From contig NZ_JAEKIW010000006.1 in assembly GCF_016757965.1 (NCBI RefSeq), positions 1-64,000 of the forward strand: 64,000 nt of DNA. The letters are read 5' to 3'. The translations under genes and the position numbers were made by a program. Under the pieces are notes generated by a model that was not told where the DNA came from, made no database searches, and was given only the letters and a program-made list of their open reading frames with translations. Shown here in pieces: positions 17,609 to 26,894 of this stretch (position 1 is its first letter; each line of letters begins with the position of its first letter). The stretch comes from Archaeoglobus neptunius (GTDB lineage Archaea; Halobacteriota; Archaeoglobi; Archaeoglobales; Archaeoglobaceae).

Positions 17609-18748
17609 TTATTTTTGTGGTTCTCTGCCAACACTTTTCGCCCATGTGTAGGCAAGTGTTCTGTAAACCCAGTGGGCAAATTTGGAGTATGGTGCATATG
17701 CAACGAGTGAGAAGACCAGAACAAGATGCACCAAGTACATGTAGTACGCCGCAGTGCTCCCTGCATATCTAAGCGCCTCAACTCCAACTCCTGTCAGGCC
17801 TACAGCGAAGATTGTTGAGAGAAAGATCCAGTCAAAGTACGTTCCATACCCCACCTTTTCATTGGCAAACCTTGCAACTATAACCCAGCCCGAACCAAAA
17901 ATCAGCAGGATCGCACCGAGATTGCCGAGAATCTTCACCGGATCGGAGAGCGGTAATGCAAGTTCCTCGACGCCAAATCCATAAATATAAACAATGTCTC
18001 CCAGCGTTGCAATGCCAAGAATGATGAACCCCCAGAAAATCATGAAATGTGCAAAAAAGCGATATCTGGAAGTTCCACACTCGGCGAACCGTGAATGTTT
18101 CAGAACGTCAATAACCGACCAGAACAAGCATTCGATGAACCTGGGGCTCGCCCGCACCACCTCAAGTTCTGCATTTTCCCCTAGCCTGTACTCGTAAATC
18201 TTTGAGACATCTGAGTTCACAGCATTCCAGAACCGATACGCCCCTATCGCTGCAACCAGAAGTGCCCATCCTCCCACGGCAAAACCTGCAAGCTCAACGT
18301 GAAGCTGGGGAATGAAGTTGCCTATAACTATCTCTCCTTCCGGAACCTGTGGATTGACAAGTGCCATGTATATCAGTGTCAAAATTACGGGTATTGCAAG
18401 GTAAACAACCAGACCATAAGGCCTTAGCAGAATCTTCGCAAAAAAGGATGGGAATGCAAGCTCCTGAATGACCTTTGCCCTTACCGCCCCAAGAACCTCT
18501 CCTGGCTTCGCACCTCTTGGGCAGTACTCACTACAATCGTTGCACTGATGACAGAGCCACAGGTCTGCATCCCCGATCAGTTTCTCTTTCAACCCCCACT
18601 GAGCCCAGATCATCTCTTTTCTGGGAAACGGATTTTCTTCAGGACTCTGCGGACAGATGACGCTGCAGGTGGCACACTGATAGCACTTTCTAAGCGTTTT
18701 ACCTCCAAATCCTACCACATCCCTAACAAACTGCGCATCGACCTCCAT
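17609..18748 (-). CDS. qmoC: QmoC, membrane subunit of quinone-interacting oxidoreductase
   Basis: 379 residues combining an HdrC-like iron-sulfur domain with an HdrE/NarI-like cytochrome b membrane domain. Two 4Fe-4S motifs are clear: Cys 22, 25, 28, 32 and Cys 66, 69, 72, 76. About six membrane helices follow from residue 105, with histidines suited to haem b ligation (for example FAHFMIFWGF near 225 and YLVHLVLVFS near 345). In sulfate reducers, QmoABC moves electrons from menaquinol towards APS reductase. It lies 8 bases after qmoB on the same strand, the third gene of the operon. Confidence 0.93.
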   Translation of the reverse strand: MEVDAQFVRDVVGFGGKTLRKCYQCATCSVICPQSPEENPFPRKEMIWAQWGLKEKLIGDADLWLCHQCNDCSEYCPRGAKPGEVLGAVRAKVIQELAFPSFFAKILLRPYGLVVYLAIPVILTLIYMALVNPQVPEGEIVIGNFIPQLHVELAGFAVGGWALLVAAIGAYRFWNAVNSDVSKIYEYRLGENAELEVVRASPRFIECLFWSVIDVLKHSRFAECGTSRYRFFAHFMIFWGFIILGIATLGDIVYIYGFGVEELALPLSDPVKILGNLGAILLIFGSGWVIVARFANEKVGYGTYFDWIFLSTIFAVGLTGVGVEALRYAGSTAAYYMYLVHLVLVFSLVAYAPYSKFAHWVYRTLAYTWAKSVGREPQK

Positions 18749-18756
18749 ACTCCACC

Positions 18757-20997
18757 TCAGAACCCTTTATACGGGTTCGCACCAATTTCCATGATCTGCT
18801 TGACGAAATTGTCGATTATTTCTGGAACTTTGTCCCACTCGTTTATAGATATTTCCACGACCTGTACTCTTTCTTTCTCGAGCATCAACCTCTCCAGAGT
18901 CTCGGAGACGTTCTCCATTCTCCTGTTGGCAAGCTCACTCCCTCTGATAAAGTGGCACTGGTAGTCTTCCCCATACTTGCACCCGATAAGCAGAATTCCG
19001 TCAATTCCCTTCGAAAGGGCATCCGCTATGAACACGGTATTCACCGATCCGAGACATCTTACCGGTATCACTCTTGCCAGCGGACTGTACTTCACCCCGT
19101 TCAATGCGGCCATGTCAAGTGCCGGCAATGCGTCATTTTCACAGGCGAACACTACAAAGCGGAACTTGTCCTCTGCCCCCTCGTCCCAGTTGGGATCAGG
19201 CACATAGATCGACTTAACCGCCGATGCCATCTGATCAATGCTGTAAGTCTTGAAGCTGATGATCCTTTCCGGACAGGCACCAAAGCATATACCACACCTT
19301 CTGCATCTGAGCGGGTTTGGCATTGGGGTACCCTTTTCATCCTCATCAAGGGCACCAAATGGACATTCCTCGGTACACCTCTTACACTGCGTACAGCGCT
19401 GCAGGAAGAAGTTTGGAAAGTCTATATCACCTGTTCTTGGAAACGTCGTCTTACCCTCTGCAACCAGCTCTACGGCCTGAATGGCCTTCAAAGCCGCACC
19501 TTTGGCATCATCAATGCACGATGCTATTTCCATTGGCGCTCTTACGGCTCCAGCAGCGTAAATTCCAAGTCTTCTGCTCTCATACGGGAAGCAGATGTAA
19601 TTTGAGTCCGGAAATCCGTACTTGAGCGTCGGAAGTTCCGGGCCCTGCCTGTACTGCAGGTTCAGTATATGGCCGACCTGTTTCAGAACCTCGACATCCT
19701 CTTCGCTCTTTATCGAATGTGGTTCGGCAATGTGCTTGTAGGGCACAGTCTTTTCATCCGGGAACTCCTCCTTTACCGTGTACAGCCCCCTGAGAGTTGA
19801 TACCATCCCAGTTGCGAGAACGACCAGATCCGCTTTTATAGCCACATCCTCTCCAAGCAGGGTGTTCGTAACCTCGACAACGATCTTTCCTCCTTCCTCC
19901 CTGATATCCTTAATTTCACCCTTGGTCAGAAATATGCCATCATCCTGCTGCATTTCCTTGTAGAAGTCTTCCCAAAGCCCCGGAGTTCTCATATCCTTGT
20001 AAATTATGAACGCATTTCCATCTGAAAGTTCTCTGACGTATTTTGCCTGTTTCAAGCTCACAAGACAGCATACCGAAGAGCAGTATGGCAGGTGGTTTTC
20101 GTCCCTCTGTCCGGCACACTGAATGAACACCACATTCTTTGCTTCTCTTCCATCAGACTTTCTCAGGATCTTACCATTTTTTGCCATTTCCTCAAATTCC
20201 AGATTCGTCACCACATCGGCGTACTTACCGTAACCGAGCTCTTCAAGATTTGTTGCATCGTAGGGTTTCCAGCCGGTGGCAACAACAATACCACCCGCTC
20301 TGAACTCTACCTTGTTACCATCCTGATCAAGGATAACATCAAACATTCCCGGCTGACCGCTGATTGATTCGATCGTGGCCGAGGTGTAAACCTCGATGTT
20401 CTCGTTGCTTTTGACCTCATCAATTAGTCTGAAAACAACCGGCTCTTCTGTTTGAAGGAACGGTGGAGTTGTGGGGAGGGTTTTGTAGTATCTGGCAACC
20501 CATCCACCAAGTTCTGGCTCCTTCTCAACCAGATATGCTTTGTATCCTGCCTTTGCAATTTCGAGAGCGGCGGTTAATCCGGTAACCCCCCCTCCAACAA
20601 CAAGTATATCCTTGGAAACTTCCTCTATGTACGGTTCCGGTTTCTCCGCTTTCTGTGCTTTGGTTATCGCAATTCTGATATAATCTTCAGCAAGTTCCTG
20701 TGCATGCTCATCAATTTCATGGCTCCATACCACTCCCTCTCTCAGATTTGCCCTCTCCACATATTTGCCATCAAATGCAAAGACCCCGGTTTTTACACGT
20801 GGTGAACATGCAGCTATAACAACCGCATCCAGCTCTGAGAGATCAGTCTCAATCAATTCAACTCCTTCTTTTGAGCACAGATGAGGATGAACCTTTGCCT
20901 CAATGCCAAATTCCTCTTTTGCAACATTCTTCAGTCTATCGATATCGAGTTTATCAATATCACAACCCGTGCAGATATACACACCCACTTTCTCCAT
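18757..20997 (-). CDS. qmoB: QmoB, HdrA/MvhD-like flavoprotein subunit
   Basis: 746 residues. The N-terminal 120 residues form the HdrA-type cap with Cys 11, 41 and 64. An FAD domain begins at VVGGGVTGLTAA (133-144). Conserved heterodisulfide-reductase-type segments include QCAGQRDENHLPYCSSVCC near 304-322. Two ferredoxin clusters follow at about 535-580 (CTQCKRCTEECP and CRRCGICFGACP). The C-terminal ~130 residues are MvhD-like, with CLGSVN and CKYGEDYQCHF, and bind a 2Fe-2S cluster in relatives. This is the classical QmoB architecture. It lies 4 bases downstream of qmoA. Confidence 0.94.
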   Translation of the reverse strand: MEKVGVYICTGCDIDKLDIDRLKNVAKEEFGIEAKVHPHLCSKEGVELIETDLSELDAVVIAACSPRVKTGVFAFDGKYVERANLREGVVWSHEIDEHAQELAEDYIRIAITKAQKAEKPEPYIEEVSKDILVVGGGVTGLTAALEIAKAGYKAYLVEKEPELGGWVARYYKTLPTTPPFLQTEEPVVFRLIDEVKSNENIEVYTSATIESISGQPGMFDVILDQDGNKVEFRAGGIVVATGWKPYDATNLEELGYGKYADVVTNLEFEEMAKNGKILRKSDGREAKNVVFIQCAGQRDENHLPYCSSVCCLVSLKQAKYVRELSDGNAFIIYKDMRTPGLWEDFYKEMQQDDGIFLTKGEIKDIREEGGKIVVEVTNTLLGEDVAIKADLVVLATGMVSTLRGLYTVKEEFPDEKTVPYKHIAEPHSIKSEEDVEVLKQVGHILNLQYRQGPELPTLKYGFPDSNYICFPYESRRLGIYAAGAVRAPMEIASCIDDAKGAALKAIQAVELVAEGKTTFPRTGDIDFPNFFLQRCTQCKRCTEECPFGALDEDEKGTPMPNPLRCRRCGICFGACPERIISFKTYSIDQMASAVKSIYVPDPNWDEGAEDKFRFVVFACENDALPALDMAALNGVKYSPLARVIPVRCLGSVNTVFIADALSKGIDGILLIGCKYGEDYQCHFIRGSELANRRMENVSETLERLMLEKERVQVVEISINEWDKVPEIIDNFVKQIMEIGANPYKGF

Positions 20998-21001
20998 TAT
21001 T

Positions 21002-22216
21002 TCACCTCCTAGCGAGCTGTATTGCCTTCAGAGCCGCTGCCGTTGCGCTTTCATTTGCTGAGGCAACCTCCATGGGCATCGCCGCTACCCCTGCAGGGAA
21101 TATCCCCGGTTTTGGTTTAACAAATCCATATTCGTCAAGATCTATTCCGGGAATTGGATCTATCGCAGGCTGCATTCCGGTGGCAAGTACAACCATGTCC
21201 ACTTCTCTCTTGGTCTTTACTCCGGTAAGGGTATCTTCTGCTGTAACCACAAGCCTGCCATCTGCCTCCTCAACCTTCGCCACCTTCCCCTTGATCAACT
21301 CAATGTTCTCGTCGGCCTTGACTTTGGTAAAGAAGTCCTCATACCTGCCAAAGGCCCTGATGTCTATGTAGAAGATGTATATCTTTGCATCGGGATACTG
21401 CTCTCTGACGTACGTTGCCTGCTTCAAACTTGCGAGACAGCAAATTGCTGAGCAGTATGGCAGGTGGTTTTCATCCCTGCTTCCGGCACACTGAACAAAG
21501 GCTATTGTTTCAATGGGCCTGCCATCCATAGTCTGTATTTTTCCACCTGTTGGACCGTTGAGTGATGCGAGTCTTTCCATTTCCATGTTGGTGATGACGT
21601 TTTTGAATTTTCCATAACCCAGATTGTCGAGTTTGGTTGCATCGTAGGGCTTCCAGCCGGTGGCTACTACGATTGACGAAACATTAAGATCTATGATCTT
21701 CTCCTCTTCATTGAGATCAATGGCATTGTATTTGCAGGCAGAAACGCACTCCCCACACTTGTCGCAGTACCTGTCATCAATGTAATACTTAAAGGGCATT
21801 GCCATAATCGTCGGAATATCGATGGCTTTTTTCGTTTTCAGGCCAAAGTTGTAGTCGTCAGGCACCTCAACAGGACACACATCCCTGCATGCACCACATG
21901 CCGTGCAGTTATCGTTCACGTATCTCGGTTTCAGCCTGACCTTTACAAAGAAGTTCCCCTCCTCGCCAGATATTTCCAGTACCTCTGCACTGGTGAAGTA
22001 CTTCAGTTTCGGTGTGCTCTTCATCCTTTTGAACAGAATTTCCAGCCCGCAGAAAGGTGGACAGAGCTTTGGAAAGTACTTGTTTAGCTGAGAAACTCTG
22101 CCTCCAAGATACGGGTTCTTTTCCACAAGAATTACATCATAGCCGGTTTCAGCAGCTTCAATAGCAGCAGTTAAACCAGCAATTCCGCCTCCTATAACAA
22201 GTATCTCGCCAGCCAT
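21002..22216 (-). CDS. qmoA: QmoA, HdrA-like flavoprotein subunit
   Basis: 404 residues from the ATG at 22216. HdrA-like FAD protein of the Qmo complex, which links the quinone pool to APS reductase in dissimilatory sulfate reduction. Seen: FAD motif IGGGIAGLTAA at 8-18, CPPFCG at 52-57, and two 4Fe-4S motifs (Cys 104, 107, 110, 114 and Cys 151, 154, 157, 161). A GTG three codons upstream would fall within the Shine-Dalgarno AGGTG, so the ATG is chosen. First gene of qmoABC. Internal segments are shared with QmoB, reflecting their paralogy. Confidence 0.94.
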   Translation of the reverse strand: MAGEILVIGGGIAGLTAAIEAAETGYDVILVEKNPYLGGRVSQLNKYFPKLCPPFCGLEILFKRMKSTPKLKYFTSAEVLEISGEEGNFFVKVRLKPRYVNDNCTACGACRDVCPVEVPDDYNFGLKTKKAIDIPTIMAMPFKYYIDDRYCDKCGECVSACKYNAIDLNEEEKIIDLNVSSIVVATGWKPYDATKLDNLGYGKFKNVITNMEMERLASLNGPTGGKIQTMDGRPIETIAFVQCAGSRDENHLPYCSAICCLASLKQATYVREQYPDAKIYIFYIDIRAFGRYEDFFTKVKADENIELIKGKVAKVEEADGRLVVTAEDTLTGVKTKREVDMVVLATGMQPAIDPIPGIDLDEYGFVKPKPGIFPAGVAAMPMEVASANESATAAALKAIQLARR

Positions 22217-22222
22217 AGCTAA

Positions 22223-22227
22223 CACCT
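22223..22227 (-). promoter_or_regulatory. Shine-Dalgarno site of qmoA
   Basis: AGGTG on the minus strand lies 6 bases before the ATG at 22216. It shows that qmoA has a led transcript and decides between this ATG and the in-frame GTG at 22225. Confidence 0.6.
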
Positions 22228-22260
22228 GACCCCTCTTTCATCCACCCAGCTTGAAGAGAA

Positions 22261-22270
22261 GTTAATAAAT
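22261..22270 (-). promoter_or_regulatory. TATA-like element of qmoABC operon
   Basis: Minus-strand ATTTATTAAC lies 45-54 bases before the qmoA ATG. Transcription would start about 20-25 bases ahead of the start codon, leaving room for the Shine-Dalgarno seen at 22223-22227. Confidence 0.5.
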
Positions 22271-22325
22271 GTATCGAAATTAAGCCGTATTCGAAATCCC
22301 GAACTTCTTGAAATTTTCCAGAAAA

Positions 22326-22334
22326 ATTTATAAG
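22326..22334 (+). promoter_or_regulatory. TATA-like element of DUF22 gene
   Basis: ATTTATAAG lies 24-32 bases before the TTG start at 22358. It shares the 141-base gap with the divergent qmo promoter. Confidence 0.45.
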
Positions 22335-22357
22335 ATTAATTGTTTATTTGAGAGTGC

Positions 22358-23629
22358 TTGAGGGCAAAAATATCGTACTGGGTTAACGGAATCGGGAGCA
22401 GGATTGACGAGCTGGAAACCGAACTCAAACCAGTGGGATACAGAATGGCTCCAGTAACACAGCTTAAGGCCCTCATTGCAGACGAAGATGTGACAGTAGA
22501 AAGGGGGGAGCCTACAATTGTGAAGATAAAACTCATTGAAACGCCAGAAAACACAATAGTGGGACCGCTGCACATCATGAGGCACGCGCTTGGTTCAGTT
22601 GTTGATGTTATTGAGTGCGGGATTCCTGGCAGAGTTGAGGATGAAAAATGCATAAATAACGTATTCTTTCTTCCGGTTGAAAGTGGAGAAATTAAAAGGG
22701 GCGATTTAATTGGCGTGTTAAAGATATTCTTCGTCAGAACGGGATTGCTCTCCAGATTGATACATTTAAAACCTCCAAAACCGGAAATTACAGGCGAGAG
22801 GATAAGAACTTTTCTCACATGGAGGGATGACAGCAACATATACAGAGAGGAAATAGAGGCCGAATTTACAGATTATACCAGAACTCACGTCGGGATGTGG
22901 AAACCTATAATTGCAAAAGATAAAATAGCTGTCAGAAGGGGGGAAGTGGTAAGAATTCCTGTTGAAGAAATTGAACTGCCACCAAATACCGTTGTTACAC
23001 CTCTCGGAATTCTTTTCAATGCATATGGATCTCTGATAGACATTGTGGAGCTTGGAAAACCTTCAAGGGTGGAAAACAGAAAAACGATTAGCCAGGCGGT
23101 ATTTCTACCAACCAGCGATGGTGTTGTTGAGGAGGGAGATATTATCGGTATCATTAATGTATATTTTGTTGGTTCAGATGCTCTTGAAATACCTGAAGAG
23201 GAAAAGAGTGAGGCCCAGATTGTCTACAGAGTCGGAAAGGGTATTGTCAGAATTACCACCACCACAGAACCTCTGGTATTCAGGAGAAAAGATACCGCAT
23301 ACTGGGAAGCGGTAATAGCAAAGGAGGACAGAAAGCTGAAAAAAGGGATTGCGGAGTTCATTTCAATCGAACCCATCAGACTGCCAGGGTATACAATAAC
23401 ATACCCGCTCAATACGATGTGGCACGCATGCGGAAGTATAGTGGACGTGGTCGTGAATGGTCTGAAAAGAGTCGAAGAGGAAAGGGTGGTTGATAAAGTC
23501 GTCTTTCTTCCATTAATAGACGGAGAAGTTAGAGAAGGCCAGCTCCTTGGAATACTGAACGTATTTAGAATCGGTATGGCAGAAATGCCTTTTCTTCCGG
23601 ATTTCTTCCTGAAACCCGAATGGATTTAG
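22358..23629 (+). CDS. triple DUF22 domain protein
   Basis: 423 residues made of three tandem copies of DUF22, an archaeal domain of unknown function found in one to three copies. The repeats cover about 1-135, 140-285 and 290-423. Each carries the same C-terminal block: HALGSVVDVIECG with FFLPVESGEIKRGDLIGVLKI (near 77-122), NAYGSLIDIVELG with FLPTSDGVVEEGDIIG (near 220-262), and HACGSIVDVVVNG with FLPLIDGEVREGQLLG (near 362-400). No signal peptide or membrane segment is present. The only suitable start is TTG, with no clear Shine-Dalgarno. The gene overlaps the longest Bud32 frame by 10 bases. Confidence 0.8.
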   Translation: MRAKISYWVNGIGSRIDELETELKPVGYRMAPVTQLKALIADEDVTVERGEPTIVKIKLIETPENTIVGPLHIMRHALGSVVDVIECGIPGRVEDEKCINNVFFLPVESGEIKRGDLIGVLKIFFVRTGLLSRLIHLKPPKPEITGERIRTFLTWRDDSNIYREEIEAEFTDYTRTHVGMWKPIIAKDKIAVRRGEVVRIPVEEIELPPNTVVTPLGILFNAYGSLIDIVELGKPSRVENRKTISQAVFLPTSDGVVEEGDIIGIINVYFVGSDALEIPEEEKSEAQIVYRVGKGIVRITTTTEPLVFRRKDTAYWEAVIAKEDRKLKKGIAEFISIEPIRLPGYTITYPLNTMWHACGSIVDVVVNGLKRVEEERVVDKVVFLPLIDGEVREGQLLGILNVFRIGMAEMPFLPDFFLKPEWI

Positions 23630-23664
23630 CAACATTTATTTTCGGGGGTTGCCTATCTCCTGAC

Positions 23665-24252
23665 GTGAAGGTTTACCTCGGAGGAGAGGCGGAGGTCAGA
23701 ATTCTGGAAGATGTTGTGATAAAAAAGAGGAAGGCCAAAAAATACAGGATAGAGGAGCTTGACAGAGAGCTGAGATTTCGGAGGACAAGGAATGAGGCAA
23801 AGATAATTTCCAGTGCTCGGAGATCGGGCGTTCCAACACCCATTATTCTGGATGTGGATAATGACACCATAGTGATGGAGAGGATAAAAGGTACGCCTGT
23901 GAAGGACTGCATGAGCGAAGAGGTGAGCATGGAAATCGGAAAATGCACGGCCAGACTTCACAAAGCCGGAATAATCCATGGCGATATAACCCCCATGAAT
24001 CTCATTCTGTACGGAGGCAGGATATACTTTGTCGATTTTGGTCTTGCATTTTACGACAGCAAAGTGGAGCCGATGGGCGTTGATGTTCACGTATATTTCG
24101 AATCACTGAAAGCAAGCTTTGAAAACTGGGAAAAGCTCAGAGACTCTTTCATAAACGGTTATATCGAGGCTGGAGGCAACATAGAGGTTATAGAGAGGGC
24201 AAAAGAAATAGAAGAGAGGGGAAGATACGTTGAAAGAGTTGGAATGGGTTGA
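23665..24252 (+). CDS. bud32: Bud32-type KEOPS kinase/ATPase
   Basis: 195 residues from GTG at 23665, or 210 residues from an ATG at 23620 that overlaps the DUF22 stop. Small RIO-like kinase of the KEOPS complex, which makes the universal t6A modification at position 37 of ANN-reading tRNAs together with Kae1, Cgi121 and Pcc1. Seen: GGEAEVRI near the N-terminus (phosphate loop region), the invariant lysine in VVIKKRKAKKYR, the catalytic HGDITPMNL near 125 and the metal-binding VDFGLAFYDS near 143. The later start gives the usual family N-terminus. Bud32 is separate from Kae1 here (30170), not fused as in some archaea. Confidence 0.88.
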   Translation: MKVYLGGEAEVRILEDVVIKKRKAKKYRIEELDRELRFRRTRNEAKIISSARRSGVPTPIILDVDNDTIVMERIKGTPVKDCMSEEVSMEIGKCTARLHKAGIIHGDITPMNLILYGGRIYFVDFGLAFYDSKVEPMGVDVHVYFESLKASFENWEKLRDSFINGYIEAGGNIEVIERAKEIEERGRYVERVGMG

Positions 24253-24255
24253 GAA

Positions 24256-24266
24256 GCTTTATATGC
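24256..24266 (+). promoter_or_regulatory. TATA-like element ahead of chorismate synthase gene
   Basis: GCTTTATATGC lies about 60-70 bases before the ATG at 24327, implying a leader of roughly 35 bases. The element partly overlaps the last bases downstream of bud32. Confidence 0.4.
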
Positions 24267-24326
24267 TCCCTTTCTGAAAAATACCATGTCCACATATACT
24301 GAAAAAGCTTCGTAGGTTGGGATAAG

Positions 24327-25409
24327 ATGAACGTATTTGGTACTTTGCTCAGAGTCACAACATGGGGTGAGAGTCACGGTAAGGCTGTAGGCTGTGTGAT
24401 CGATGGTTTTCCTGCAGGTTTTAAGATAGATAAAGAATTTATCCGAAGGGAAATGGAAAGGAGGAGGCCTGGCGGTAAGTTTGCGTCCAAAAGGAAAGAG
24501 GTGGATGAAGTGGAGATACTGTCGGGGGTGCTCGATGATGTTACACTCGGAACCCCGATATCCATGGTGATCTGGAACAGGGATGTTGACTCCAGGCCGT
24601 ATGAGGAGCTGAAAACTGTCTTCAGGCCGGGACATGCCGATTTCACATATCATGCAAAATTTGGTATTCGGGACTGGAGGGGTGGCGGAAGGGCTTCCGC
24701 AAGAGAGACGGCTGGCAGGGTTGCCGCAGGTGCTCTGGCAAAGCTGCTGTTAAACAGGTACGGGATAAAAATTCTCGGTTATGCACGGGAAATTGCAGGT
24801 GTAGGCTGTGAAATTGATGATGTCGAAAAGGCATTCGAAATTGCCGAGAAGAGTCCGCTGAGAATGCCCGACAGAAGTGCAGAGGTGGAGGCTGAGAAAA
24901 AACTGAAGCAGGCAATAAGCGAGGGTGACAGTGTTGGAGGTATCGTGGAGGTAGTTGCGAGAAATGTACCTCCGGGAATCGGAGAACCGGTTTTCGGTAA
25001 ACTCGATGCCTATCTTGCATATGCTGTGATGGGAATCCCTGCAGTGAAGGGTGTCGAGATTGGATCGGGTTTCAAACTTGCAAAAATGAAGGGAAGTGAG
25101 AGCAATGATGAAATCGGATTAAAGGATGGAAAAATTAAGTTCAAAACGAACAATGCTGGTGGAATTCTTGGCGGGATATCCAACGGAGAGGATATCGTTA
25201 TAAGGGCTGCCATAAAACCGACTCCCTCCATATCCAGAAAGCAGAAAACAGTTGACTATGGAAGTATGGAAGAGGTTGAGATAAGCGTTAGGGGCAGACA
25301 TGACCCATGCATAGTCCCAAGAGCTGTTCCTGTGGTTGAGGCAATGGTTGCCCTGACTATCGCAGACAGCATGATGATTCAAGGGCTCATTCCGAGAAGC
25401 TTTCGGTGA
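24327..25409 (+). CDS. aroC: chorismate synthase
   Basis: 360 residues. Last step of the shikimate pathway: anti-1,4-elimination of phosphate from EPSP to give chorismate, requiring reduced FMN. Seen: GESHG at 14-18 (family signature), [20 protein letters not shown] near 93-112 with the conserved His, [17 protein letters not shown] near 113-130 (second signature), and [17 protein letters not shown] near 320-336. The length is normal. No other aromatic pathway genes lie in the window. The DUF429 gene starts 34 bases downstream. Confidence 0.95.
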   Translation: MNVFGTLLRVTTWGESHGKAVGCVIDGFPAGFKIDKEFIRREMERRRPGGKFASKRKEVDEVEILSGVLDDVTLGTPISMVIWNRDVDSRPYEELKTVFRPGHADFTYHAKFGIRDWRGGGRASARETAGRVAAGALAKLLLNRYGIKILGYAREIAGVGCEIDDVEKAFEIAEKSPLRMPDRSAEVEAEKKLKQAISEGDSVGGIVEVVARNVPPGIGEPVFGKLDAYLAYAVMGIPAVKGVEIGSGFKLAKMKGSESNDEIGLKDGKIKFKTNNAGGILGGISNGEDIVIRAAIKPTPSISRKQKTVDYGSMEEVEISVRGRHDPCIVPRAVPVVEAMVALTIADSMMIQGLIPRSFR

Positions 25410-25443
25410 AGGAATAAATACAACCTGTTACCTAAAATCTAAT

Positions 25444-26031
25444 GTGTACTGCGGGATCGATGTTGGACTTAAGAGATGTCATGCTGCTGTTATTTCTGAC
25501 AGATTAGAATTTTCCGGCCTTTTTGAGGAACTCAGGTTAGACAATATCATGGCCGCGGGGATAGATGCTCCACTGAGTTTTCCAAGCAGAGGGTCCTTCA
25601 GAGAGTGCGAAAAACTGCTGCTAAAGATGGGAATCCGGCTCTTTCCCTCCGGTGCTCCATTTTTCAGGAAAATCGCCATTAGAGGGATGGAAATTGCCGA
25701 AGAACTTAGAAATATTGGGATCAGAGTTTATGAAGTATACCCCTATGCAACAAGAGTGATTCTGAACATAGCTCCCAGAGCCAAGAAACGGAAAAAGGAA
25801 GGGCTAATGGAAATTCTTGGCTCTCTTTCGAGATGGGTTGAGATTGATGCCGTCTCACACGATGAAGCTGATGCGATTATCGCCGCATTAACGGTCAAAA
25901 TGTACGAGGAAGGCAAGGGTGTGATGCTGAAGGGATCGGATGGAGAAATTATCGTTCCGATGGATCCAACACAGTTAAGACTGAGTTCAGATGGTAAAAT
26001 TAATAATCGCCGTGAGTATGGGAATGTATGA
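25444..26031 (+). CDS. DUF429 (RNase H-like fold) protein
   Basis: 195 residues beginning at GTG. Matches the DUF429 family, predicted to adopt an RNase H-like nuclease/ASKHA-type fold; activity unproven. Seen: CGIDVGLKRCHAAVI at 3-17 (first acidic strand), GIDAPLSFPSRGSFRECEK near 40-58 with a second acidic residue, VYEVYPYATRVIL near 95-107, and SHDEADAIIAALTVKM near 138-153, where the D-E-x-D cluster would complete a metal site. The stop overlaps the next gene (DUF89) by 4 bases. Confidence 0.8.
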   Translation: MYCGIDVGLKRCHAAVISDRLEFSGLFEELRLDNIMAAGIDAPLSFPSRGSFRECEKLLLKMGIRLFPSGAPFFRKIAIRGMEIAEELRNIGIRVYEVYPYATRVILNIAPRAKKRKKEGLMEILGSLSRWVEIDAVSHDEADAIIAALTVKMYEEGKGVMLKGSDGEIIVPMDPTQLRLSSDGKINNRREYGNV

Positions 26032-26894
26032 AAATTTCCCCACTCTGCCCATCATGCCTGCTCAGCAGAGTATATTTCGAAGCCAGGCTTGTGACTGACG
26101 ATGACGAATTGATTTCAAAATGTGTTGACAACTCCCTGAAAATCCTTTCGAAAAATTTTTCGAAACGTCCCGTGAACGCTCACCTTGCAACCAGAATACA
26201 CAGAGAGGTGTACGAAATACTCGGTGTTGAAGACCCATACGCTCAGGTAAAAAACAGAGCCAACAGGGTTGCAAAGGAAGTTCTCCATGTTGCGGAGAAA
26301 ACTGTAAGAGAGTCAGATAACCCTTTTAAAACTGCCGTCATCATATCGATAATTGGAAACAACTTTGACTACGGGGTTAGCGGGCACAGGGTTGTTGAGA
26401 TGAACTTCCATGAGTTTCTGACAAAAAAGCTTGAAGAGGGTCTTGCGGTGGACGATGTTGAAAAACTGGAGGATTTCTGCAGCGGTAAAGTTGTCTATCT
26501 CACCGACAACGCAGGAGAAATATTTTTCGACACCCTTCTTATGAAAGAAATCAAAAAAAGATCATCAAGACTCACCGTCGTTGTGAGAGGAAGGCCGATA
26601 ATCAGTGATGCCACAATAGAGGATGCGAAACTTGCTGGGGTCGATAAAATTGCCGACGAAATTCTGACGAATGGAAAGGGTGCCATCGGGATAATCAGGG
26701 AAGAACTACCCAAAAGAACGTTAGATCGTCTGGAAGAGGCAGATATAATAGTCGCAAAAGGGATGGCAAATTACGAATGTCTCTCAAATTCGGAATTCAG
26801 ACCGATAGCATTCCTTCTGACTGCCAAATGCCATCCGGTCGCCAAGGACATTGGAGTTAAGGTTGGGGAGATGGTGGCGAAGGTGGTGAAATGA
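26028..26894 (+). CDS. DUF89/ARMT1-like metal-dependent phosphatase
   Basis: 288 residues of the DUF89 family (COG1578), whose characterised members are metal-dependent damage-control phosphatases acting on sugar phosphates and phosphorylated cofactor intermediates. Seen: N-terminal CPSCLLSR at 6-13, giving the archaeal subfamily's Cys pair; GNNFDYGV near 108-115; LTDNAGEIFFDTLL near 155-168, containing the conserved Asp-Asn metal ligands; VVRGRPIISDATIEDA near 185; and a late KGMANYECL segment near 245, also family-typical. The stop overlaps the next gene by 4 bases. Substrate unknown. Confidence 0.82.
   Translation: MKISPLCPSCLLSRVYFEARLVTDDDELISKCVDNSLKILSKNFSKRPVNAHLATRIHREVYEILGVEDPYAQVKNRANRVAKEVLHVAEKTVRESDNPFKTAVIISIIGNNFDYGVSGHRVVEMNFHEFLTKKLEEGLAVDDVEKLEDFCSGKVVYLTDNAGEIFFDTLLMKEIKKRSSRLTVVVRGRPIISDATIEDAKLAGVDKIADEILTNGKGAIGIIREELPKRTLDRLEEADIIVAKGMANYECLSNSEFRPIAFLLTAKCHPVAKDIGVKVGEMVAKVVK

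Noticed and set aside
18952-19605. 217-residue open frame on the plus strand
   Set aside because: Lies entirely antisense to qmoB, whose FAD and ferredoxin motifs are clear. The plus-strand product has no domain pattern and an unnatural composition.
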